The notes beneath the pieces were generated by a model. That model ran no database searches and was not told where the DNA came from. It worked only from the letters and a program-made list of their open reading frames with translations. Made by a program: the position numbers and the translations under genes. A stretch of DNA of 36,572 nucleotides. Origin: Russula earlei (lineage: Eukaryota; Basidiomycota; Agaricomycetes; Russulales; Russulaceae). This document shows, piece after piece, positions 29,415 to 36,572 of this stretch. Location of the stretch: NCBI GenBank assembly GCA_025769875.1, contig JAGFNK010000520.1, forward strand, positions 1 to 36,572. Direction: 5' to 3'. Numbering within the stretch: position 1 is the first letter of the stretch; the number at the start of each line of letters is the position of its first letter.

Positions 29415-31265
29415 TGTTACACCATTTTCCTTTTACATTTACTTCTTACCTTTTGCTATGGACTGCTTGCTTTCATACGTCCCTTTACTTACTGGTCTCG
29501 TGATCTCTTACATCTTGTGATCCCTTCTGTGTTATCATGTGATCCATACATGTCCAGGTAACACTGGATTGCTGTTACTTTCCCTTTGTTTGGTTCTCTT
29601 TCCATTTATATTCACTTCTTAGTTTTGACTGTGCAATGCTGCACACTTACTGTGCAGCACAGTTACTTGGTTCTGACTCATTTGTTGTCATGAATCATTC
29701 TCCGGAGAGGGCCCTTGAAGGACCCTTCCTTATAGGAGGAAACCCAGCCTCTATGGTGTCACCCTGTTCACATGAGCAAAAGGGGTGAGTAGAGGTGTCC
29801 ACAATATCGCGCGTGCATTGTCGCGCGAGCAATTCTCGGCACAATCGACATACAGCAAGCCCCACTTATTAGCAACCCTTCTAGCAATAAAGGACAGTAT
29901 TAGGGCCCTTCTAGGGACCCTTTAGGATGACTCTAGGTGCTCTACAATGGGTACTAACCTAGTATCAAAGACTCTACAACACGTTATTAGACCAACTCTA
30001 ATAACTATAGAATGAACTATAAGGCAATACTAAGGACCTTAATAGAAGTATTAGGGTCGACTCTAAGGACCCTAATAGAGCTATATAAGGGCCTTATAAG
30101 ATAACACTATTCCCTAACCAAACTACAAGTCCTCAAATGACCGGCCCTAAACTAACTAAACAGGAAATGAATCAGGTGCTCGCACGTGCACTAGAACAGC
30201 AAACATGTGGACAATGAAAGCTCTTACTCATCAGGAAAAGCCTTCTTACTCAGCAGCTTATTGAGCATGACTGAGCATGCTCAGTGAGTGCACTCCGACT
30301 TCTTACTCAGCACTCTATTGTGCTTGATAACAAGGTTATGACTTGTTCTCTATTTAGCAGTTCTCTTGTAGTATATAAGTGCTCAATAAAGTAGCGGACA
30401 GTCCTCAGACTGTCCATTTGTTTACGGCACTCTCTATTCCTGGGATACTCCTTTAAGGACCATCCCCTTGTGACTATCCTGGCCTCCTCTCTGCATGATT
30501 GTTCAACTCTCACAGTAACAGTACCTCTCTGGTATCTGTTACTACTCTGGACTCCACTCCTTGCCCACGCTGTCTTGGATGTCTATTGACTTGTCTCCGA
30601 GCTTACCCCTCGCTCTTGAACTGGATAGTTCAACAGTGAGTCTTGATGTTCGTGGCCTCATTTCTATGACTCCTACTTATTATGACTCCTACTATACTAG
30701 TAGCACAGTCAAAGCGCAGCTATTGCTGCTCTTCTCCTGTATATATAAGCTCAGTACTTTGTGACTGAAGCCCTAAGCTTGGTCTCTTGTAGAATCCAAC
30801 CTACTCTTGTCCAAACATATTCTCCTGCAACCCACTTCACTCCTAATCCTCAAACCACATCCACCTCTCCATTTCATCAACTCTTCACACACCATCTACC
30901 ATCTACTCTTCGCCTTTCCCTTCCTTCCCTAAGAGTCTCTCTTCACTCCCCTGAGAAGAGCTCTCCTTCTTTAAGACCTACCTTCCTCTACTCTCTCTGC
31001 ATTGTTCAAGGTCCCTGACAGACTTGAACGCATATAGCTATTGGAACCAGCCCTAGTCTATCCCATTACAAACTTACCCTAGCTTCTCAACGGACTGAGT
31101 CGTACTAGGAAGGGTCTATTGGCCATAACCTGTTTAGCATAAAACACTTTGGCTGCTGCAGGGATCCTTACTCTTTATACATGGGAACCGGCCCATTTCT
31201 TGAACACCTCTCTACTATCAACTTGTCCTTACACTTGAGAACTGACACGGCTAGTTACCGTGACA
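29415..31265 (+). repeat. Solo LTR-C, plus orientation, containing LTR-D
   Basis: The parts 29415-29682 and about 30649-31265 (about 885 bp together) match the minus copy at 24171-25036. It begins TGTTACACC and ends ACCGTGACA. CCCTT flanks both sides (29410-29414, 31266-31270). A TATA box (CTGTATATATAAGC) lies near 30740-30753. It is inserted in the Gypsy-C protease. Confidence 0.9.
29683..30648 (+). repeat. LTR-D, nested inside LTR-C
   Basis: Starts TGTTGTCATGAATC at 29683; the right edge is placed by where LTR-C resumes (TTCGTGGCCTCAT, about 30649) and is not exact; no clean target duplication is seen. It has a TATA-like TATATAAGTGC near 30372-30382 and then CAGACTGTCCATTTGT, shared with the Gypsy-A LTR family downstream of its TATA box. 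TTACTCA/TGAGCA elements recur around 30220-30320. It is a solo LTR or a larger remnant. Confidence 0.65.
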
Positions 31266-31487
31266 CCCTTCCTAAACCCCCTTGTTAACTGGAGCACTGG
31301 TTGCCTTAGAAACCACCTAGGGGTTCTTCTCACCCCTGTACCCTTAATGAACCCACCAAAAGTTTGGGCCACACAAGTAAGGACAACCACCATTCCCCCA
31401 GAATACTCATGTCACCAAAAGGTCTTCTCAGAAGAAGCAGCCAAATGACTCCCACCCAGTTGAGGAGAACTCATCTTCAGAATCACC

Positions 31488-32555
31488 TTGAAACCAGACA
31501 CCCCCAAATTCCTTGATTGCCGAACTTACCCCCTCCCACAGAATGAGAAACAAGAACTGTCAAGACAAATACAAGAAGACCTAGCCAAAGGTTTCATCAA
31601 AGATGGTGTTTCAGACTTTCTCTCCCCAGTCTTCTTTGTCCAAAAGAAAGATGGCACCACCCCACAAATGGTAGTAGACTACCAAAAACTCAATAATGCC
31701 ACTGTTCCTGATTACCATGCCCTGCCCAACATGGAAGAACAATTACACTGGCTAAGGGGCAAGACCACTTTTAGCAAATTTGATGTTAGGGCCGGTTACA
31801 ACAACATCCTAATTCACCCAGAAGACCGACACAAGGGGGCCTTCAAAACCCAGTTTGGCACCTTCATCCCTATGGTAATGGGCTTTGGCTTCACCAATGC
31901 TCTGGCAGCCTTTCAATGAGCAATGAACCATACCCTCAGACCCTGGCTCCTCAAGTACCCGGAGAACACCTGCAACTCCCTGGATGACATGGCAATAGCC
32001 ACAGGTTTGGGGGAAGAATGCCTACATCAAAAAATCACACATGAGTTCCTTGACCTCCTCGAAAGAGATTCTTACTTCCTTAAGGCGTCCAAATGTGCCT
32101 TTGAACAAAGAGAAATAGACTTCTTGGGCTTTAGAATCAACCAAGGAACATTGAAAATTGACCCAGTGAAGATGGATGGCCTCAAAAATTGGCCGAGACC
32201 CCCAAATAACATAAAACAGGTACAACAGATCATGGGTGCCCTGAATTACCAACGACCATTCATCCGAGACTTTGCTAAAATCACCCACCCCATCTTTTCC
32301 ACCATCAAAAAGGGAACCCCCTTTCTCTGGACCCCAGAAGCAACCACTGCCCTGGAAACCCTGATATCTGCAATCTGCGATGACCCTGAACTCTACACCA
32401 CCAACCCTGACCTTCCATATGAACTAGAAACTGATGCCTCACAGTTTGCTACAGGAGCAATCCTATTCCAAAAGGACCCAAGGGGAAAACGAAAAATGAT
32501 CAGCAACATGTCACACACATTTATTGCTGTTTTCAGCACACTTGGTGGAGTTTGA
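31488..32555 (+). pseudogene. pol: Gypsy-C reverse transcriptase and start of RNase H, one TGA, truncated
   Basis: Motifs: DFLSPVFFVQKKDG, MVVDYQKLNNATV, TTFSKFDVRAGYNN, FIPMVMGFGFTNALAAFQ. TGA at 31917-31919 follows AAFQ, where relatives have Arg. The same frame continues with AMNHTLRPW and the catalytic box NSLDDMAIAT, in which Ser replaces the usual Tyr of YLDD. Then come ASKCAFEQREIDFLGFRI and the RNase H start YELETDASQFATGAIL. Similarity ends after NMSHTF near 32522, and the rest belongs to an unrelated insertion or rearrangement. The enzyme would be inactive. Confidence 0.88.
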
Positions 32556-33177
32556 ATTCCACCCAAATCAGCGCAGAAAACCCTCTCAAACGTGTGGGGT
32601 GAATATCTCCTTCAAAACAGCTTCAATTCACATAAAACTTATTGTCCCTGAATCGCCTGAATGAGGGCTAGGCAGCCCCATTGTTTCCATGAGATTTGAG
32701 TGAGAATTGGTGGAGCTGGACTCAAGCCACCTCCAAATGTGTATTAGATGAATTACAACTCAAAATTGCGGTCTATATCTATTATGTTTCCCTCATGTTG
32801 TACCCATGGGCTGTCTTGAGGCAGCCCCATAGTGTTTTTGACTCAAGCGTTGTGGTCTGCAACATCGTTTCCCTCATATCGTGTGACAGTAGCATGGTCA
32901 TGTGCCGGGAAGGAGCCCCCCCAAGAAGTGCACACCTGAGCCCATGGGGCGGTGAAGTGTGTCCAAGAATGCAGAGTGACTTCATAAGACTGAAGCTCCA
33001 AAGAGGAGGAGCACCTAGTGGGAATGCGAGAATGCATTTGTTCATTTGACTGCACTCAGGTTCACACAGATGATAAGGGAACAACAGGGCAACTTTATTC
33101 AAGATGGTAGCAGATACAGGTGGGAACTAAGGCTAAGGGACAGGAAAAGCACAAAAGACAGGCATATGAAAGGAAAT
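32531..33177. other. Interval without a supported gene
   Basis: Replaces the expected RNase H and integrase of Gypsy-C. The start (CAGCACACTTGGTGGAG) and several GGTGGAG...CTCCACC-like palindromic pieces suggest the end of an unidentified short element; no matching far end was found. At about 33090-33100 the minus strand has an AATAAA, a possible polyadenylation signal for the frame to its right. Confidence 0.4.
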
Positions 33178-34284
33178 CTAGATGTGAGAAGGGGACTGAA
33201 GCTGGACAACGTGAGGTATTGAGTCATGGTCTCCAGTGGCTGTGGTAGTGGCTTGTGGCGATTTGTGAAGGATGGCCAAGGCCAGGTGTGGTGATGACGG
33301 GTGTGGTCGAGTCACGATGCGAGGAGGGGGAGATGATGCAAAGGAGAGGCTGGAGGGGGGATAGGGAGAGTGCTGGTGGGTGGTCACTTGGGCGCTGATG
33401 GCGCTGCTGAACGCGATTGCGGGTGGGACAATTGGAGAACTTGGATGGCAGATGTGAGGTAGAGGAGTGAGGGGGCGTGGAAGTAGAAAGGGAGAGGGAA
33501 GATGGCGGCAGGCTGGGAAATGGACACATAGGTGGCATGCAGATCTCTGACTAACAAAATGAGAGTCTAGTAAAAAAGGGGAGAAAAGCATACTGAAATG
33601 TACAGTAGCAACACTGTCTGATGGCAACAAAGACGGTGGTGTGGTATGGGGCTCTTTGGCTGTGCGTTGGGACTCATCAGTGCATGGTGAAGGCGGGGGC
33701 ATTGAGGGTGAGGGCGTGCGGTGGTTGATGGGGGTGAGGGTGGCGTGCTGGCGGCAACAATGATGATGATGATGTGAGGATGAAGAGGAGATGGCACGAA
33801 AGGAATACGCACATATGTACTCTTGTAAGCAATTTGTGGCCAGCCATATAGCTGTGTGGGTGAGTCAACATCGAGGCCATGCGCCTTTGCGACAATTTTG
33901 CATGTCTTGTGGTCCATGCGTGTGTGCTGTAGTGAGTTCCCAGGCTTCTGCATTTACATAGGCATAGGACTCTTCCTCCCCATCCTCATCAATAGCAGGA
34001 AGGGATGTCTTGGAAGCCTGAGCTTGTGGTTGTGATCGCTTTAGTCAAGTGGGAGTGCCTGAGCTGTCATTTTCATTTCCACCAGTTTTTTTTCAGCCAG
34101 CCTTCCTTTGGCCAGTAGTATGTGTCCATGCAGGCTGGCACATTGCTTCGAGCCCATGAGGGTTTAGGGGATTGAAATGGAGGGGTAGAGTAAGGTATGG
34201 TGAGCAGCTCTGGGAAGGGAAGAACACCCTGTCATCGTCCTGGAGTAGGAGTGGACAGGTGGACGGTTGATGAATAAGCCACAT
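33178..34284 (-). pseudogene. Unrecognised Pro/Ser/His-rich protein, 368-codon frame interrupted only by TGA
   Basis: From the ATG at 34284 one phase runs to the stop at 33178. Internal stops are TGA at 34093-34095 (RKAG*KKTGG), then in SSGTPT*LKRSQ, then in PRC*LTHT. Recognisable segments are GNENDSSGTPT and LPAIDEDGEEESYAYVNAEAW; the second half is Pro, Ser and His-rich. I do not recognise the family. The first ~95 codons recur in the inverted arm at 36289-36572 with the same stops. Low complexity in the second half could keep the frame open by chance, so coding status is moderate. Confidence 0.45.
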
Positions 34285-34309
34285 GACTCTTTATTTGCTC
34301 ACTTTACAC
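34001..34309 (+). repeat. Left inverted arm of the Tc1-like element
   Basis: Inverted copy of 36264-36572, with two differences seen over about 285 bp (one a CpG change near GCTTCGAGCC) plus a few at the inner end. The arm probably extends further left, because the right arm is cut by the window edge. Confidence 0.9.
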
Positions 34310-34566
34310 AACAACAGGGCCCACACATGAGGCGCCCGACAGGCGTCGTAGCAAGTTCATGGATGTGGGTGAGAACATGGGGAGCAGGTTGTAGGGGGAA
34401 AGGCCAGCATAGCTGATTTCATGGCCAGCAGCCATGAGTGGTGGGGGTCTCCCACTGCTTGGGGCAGCAGTTGGCTTGGGGTCCAATGATGTTCAAGGCT
34501 GGAACGGTAGCTTTGCAAGGTACAATACAGTACAACAAGGGGACACCACAGTAACTCAGAAAAAGT
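34310..34566. other. 3' flank of transposase, no gene seen
   Basis: Between the left arm and the transposase stop. Short minus frames here show no conserved motif. Confidence 0.4.
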
Positions 34567-36290
34567 CAGATATAGTGACATTTGTGGAACCAACCTGCTG
34601 CATCATCTGATGTAACAGAGAATGCTGCCCTATACAGGAAAACCCACACATCAGTATCATCACCACCCAAGTCAGCACGAGCCACACCCCCATTCCAATG
34701 AATGTAGGCCTTGATCTTTGAAAATGCGAGTTCAATTGGATTAAAATCAGGAGAGTATGGTGGCAGGTAAAGGAGCCGACATTGTTAAGATTCTCTTGTT
34801 CTCCGACTGCCATCTGTTTTGCTGACTCATCTGTGATTACTCATATGTCTGCTTATTGATCTGGCTTAGTGGTCGCTTACTGATCCTGTCTGGCTTAGTG
34901 ATTGCTTACTGATCCTGATCAGTAAGAGCTTACTCATTGCTTATTGATTCATGACTGATACTAGGAAAGAATGACTCATGCGTGAGTCATTTCTAACATT
35001 CTTGAACTGCGCTTTCTGTATTTGGATACTACTGGTTCTCAGCTATGTGCACTTCGAGTTTTGTACAAATCGAATCAGCAGTTATTGAGATATCATATAA
35101 ATAGTCTGTGGTACCAAGAAGTCGAGCCTTACGCTCGACTTACACTTTAACAAGACAACCATCTTGTCAACTGATCTAAACAAAATTATAGTGCAGACTC
35201 TAACTGAAAGAGGTCCCTCTCTTTTCTACATTCAATCTTCCTGAGATAATATCAAAGGGTTCGAAGTCTAGTGCTTGAACTATATCAAGCAACTCTTTCA
35301 CTAAAGAGTCGGTACTAAGATCCGTCAGATCTTAACAGACATCCCCTTCATCAAATGAGCAATACATCAGCATGAGAAAACAATATAATACCTTTCTTTG
35401 ACCATTTGGAGTATTCGTGGACTTCTATGAATGCGTGCGTTGTCCATGATCAATACTGAGTTCTTGCCAGGGAAGGGATTCATTTTCGAAAGTAGACCTT
35501 GGATGAAGCTGGTAAATAGTTCAGATGTGAATGAACCCTCAACCAGCTGGCTATAGATGATGCCATCAAGTGAGAGCACTGGGAGAAGTGAATAACTGGA
35601 TACTTTGTATTCTAGTCTGTTGTAGATATAGATAGCAGGACACACCATTTTCCTTGGATGAAAAAGCTCTTCCTTACCACTGCTTGCCCTGACATCGCCC
35701 ATGCTCGCCCTCGAAGGTCAGTTCAGCGATCAAAGGAGCTTTCATCCACAAAAACTGCCTGCTCTGTGGTATATGTGATGCCAAAGGACTTGAGTGTGAA
35801 CTCAAGGTGAAATGACTTACCTTCTTCATCCTGAAGCCACTCCTTCTCAAGGTACGCCATATAGTCATCAATGACACCTCAATGCCAATCCTTTCTCTTA
35901 AAATATCTCTCAGCTCATCAAGATAGGCATCCAGAGTATAGATGATGGTGCCTTGAAGAAACTAGCCAATATGCACCACAGAACGAACTAGAGAATGTGG
36001 GGAACTCACTTGTACTTCCTGCATTGTAAGGATTCTATTTGCTGGTTGGAGTAGACTGTTTGGGTGATTCGCTGTCCCACGAGATCTGAATCAGCCACAA
36101 TGCGCTCTATAGTATGATGAGGAACTCCAGTGTGATGGGTGATATTGTCAAGGGTCAATCTTGAAGACATGTGTAAGATAATCCAGCATGCATCATCAGA
36201 CAACACCCAGCCACGTGGCATATGTTCAGTTGAGTGTGCGATGAAAAGTGTGATGTAAAGAAAGCGTAAAGTGAGTGCGTAAAGAGTCAT
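34567..36290 (-). pseudogene. Tc1/mariner-like DDE_3 transposase, intron-containing, one TGA, split by LTR-E
   Basis: Exons on the minus strand. 36290 to ~36006: MPRGWVLSDDACWIILHMSS and ITHHTGVPHHTIERI, an N-terminal helix-turn-helix. ~35877-35820: VSLMTIWRTLRRSGFRMKK, ending at GTAAGT, a second HTH. ~35752 onwards: AVFVDESSFDR, the first catalytic Asp, then TGA at 35723-35725 where Arg is usual. Next LPVLSLDGIIYSQLVEGSF and VLIMDNARIHRSP, the second Asp. After an intron and LTR-E: LLYLPPYSPDFNPIELAFSK with the catalytic Glu, ending at 34567. Spliced across GT...AG near 35386, KER joins GCRLLYLPPYSPD, as in the family. It would cut and paste the element at TA sites. It is dead because of the stop and the LTR. 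Confidence 0.88.
34783..35337 (+). repeat. Solo LTR-E inside the transposase (555 bp)
   Basis: Ends are TGTTAAGAT and ATCTTAACA, perfect inverted 9-mers. GACAT flanks both sides (34778-34782, 35338-35342). TGACTCA sites (TGACTCATGCGTGAGTCA, 34972-34989) and repeated TTACTGATC motifs lie in the left half. Orientation is not certain. It separates the second catalytic Asp exon from the Glu exon of the transposase. Confidence 0.92.
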
Positions 36291-36572
36291 GTGGCTTATT
36301 CATCAACCGTCCACCTGTCCACTCCTACTCCAGGACGATGACAGGGTGTTCTTCCCTTCCCAGAGCTGCTCACCATACCTTACTCTACCCCTCCATTTCA
36401 ACCCCCTAAACCCTCATGGGCTTGAAGCAATGTGCCAGCCTGCATGGACACATACTACTGGCCAAAGGAAGGCTGGCTGAAAAAAAACTGGTGGAAATGA
36501 AAATGACAGCTCAGGCACTCCCACTTGACTAAAGCGATCACAACCACAAGCTCAGGCTTCCAAGACATCCCT
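36264..36572 (+). repeat. Right inverted arm of the Tc1-like element, cut by the window end
   Basis: Inverted match to 34001-34309 reaching the last base, so its true length is unknown. It carries the 5' part of the frame described at 33178-34284, here on the plus strand from 36289, including both TGA stops. The transposase ATG at 36288-36290 lies at the arm's inner edge. Confidence 0.9.
36289..36572 (+). pseudogene. Second, inverted copy of the 34284 frame (partial)
   Basis: The same 63-codon start as at 34284 (MWLIHQPSTC...), then TGA, the KKTGG segment, a second TGA and LKRSQPQ, running off the window. Both stops are shared with the left copy, so they predate the duplication or were copied by conversion. 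Confidence 0.5.

Larger units (their letters stand above)
29063..31448 (+). pseudogene. pol: Gypsy-C protease and linker, split by an LTR
   Basis: Protease is in the -1 frame relative to gag. It shows GQALLDSGAMENFISQGIV with the catalytic DSG intact, a TGA at 29245-29247 (QIPL*TLRT) and the terminal motif EEDRMILGYPF. Removing the LTR at 29415-31265 and one CCCTT duplication restores LGYPFLNPLVNW in frame. The linker (to about 31448) has PPEYSCHQKVFSEEAAK, the typical sequence before RT. A stop follows it, and RT continues from 31488. Confidence 0.8.
23604..32530 (+). mobile_element. Gypsy-C: old Ty3/gypsy element, plus strand, multiply interrupted and 3'-truncated
   Basis: The 5' LTR begins TGTTACAATATTTTCC at 23604, is split by a TIR element (23699-26889) and resumes at 26890. 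Gag (from 27674), protease (~29100 to ~31450, split by an LTR) and RT (31488 to ~32530) follow. RNase H, integrase and 3' LTR are missing. The coding region ends abruptly near 32525-32535 in unrelated sequence. All three in-frame stops in gag, protease and RT are TGA at probable Arg codons. CpG is scarce throughout, so it is old. Confidence 0.85.

Noticed and set aside
29930..30120. CCCTAA/CCTTAA-like motifs resembling telomere repeats
   Set aside because: Irregular spacing and variable units inside LTR-D; no tandem array.
1..36572. CRISPR arrays, ribosome-binding sites or operons
   Set aside because: The content is eukaryotic retroelements with introns and poly(A); repeats found are LTRs, TIRs, WD40 units and microsatellites.

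Overview
This window is a dense nest of transposable elements from a filamentous fungus, most likely a basidiomycete (Agaricomycetes). The evidence is the element types (Ty3/gypsy, Ty1/copia, a Tad-like LINE with an RNase H-like domain and C-terminal zinc knuckle, a DDE_3 Tc1-like transposase with short GT-AG introns), a Ste7-type MAP kinase kinase fragment, tandem WD40 repeats of the fungal NLR type, and decay dominated by CpG loss. I see no intact host gene, no tRNA or rRNA gene and no CRISPR array. The species assignment is inference.

Layout. (1) 1-11507, minus strand: a Ty3/gypsy element ('Gypsy-A'), cut by the left edge, with 5' LTR at 10680-11507, three extra ORFs upstream of gag, then gag, protease and the start of RT. 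It is split by a young, almost complete copia element ('Copia-B', 4315-9598) with 480-bp LTRs. (2) 11513-12930: low-complexity and non-coding sequence. (3) 12946-20848, plus strand: a LINE with ORF1 and ORF2, poly(A) tail and 15-bp target duplication. Its endonuclease is interrupted by a TIR transposon (14846-16493) and a solo LTR (16540-17035). (4) 21205-23600: an old WD40 pseudogene, a copia gag pseudogene and a CpG-depleted relative of the 16540 LTR. (5) 23604-~32530, plus strand: an old Ty3/gypsy element ('Gypsy-C'). Its 5' LTR is split by a TA-flanked TIR element (23699-26889) carrying a MAPKK pseudogene that holds two solo LTRs. Its protease is split by another solo LTR (29415-31265) that itself contains an LTR (29683-~30648). 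(6) 33178-36572: a Tc1-like transposase pseudogene between inverted arms of at least 309 bp, with a solo LTR inside it (34783-35337).

The unifying signal is how the elements died. Nearly every in-frame stop in an otherwise readable gene is TGA, and wherever family conservation predicts the residue it is usually arginine, i.e. CGA to TGA at a CpG. Several insertion junctions can be resolved to the base, with target duplications, so the order of insertion can be reconstructed.
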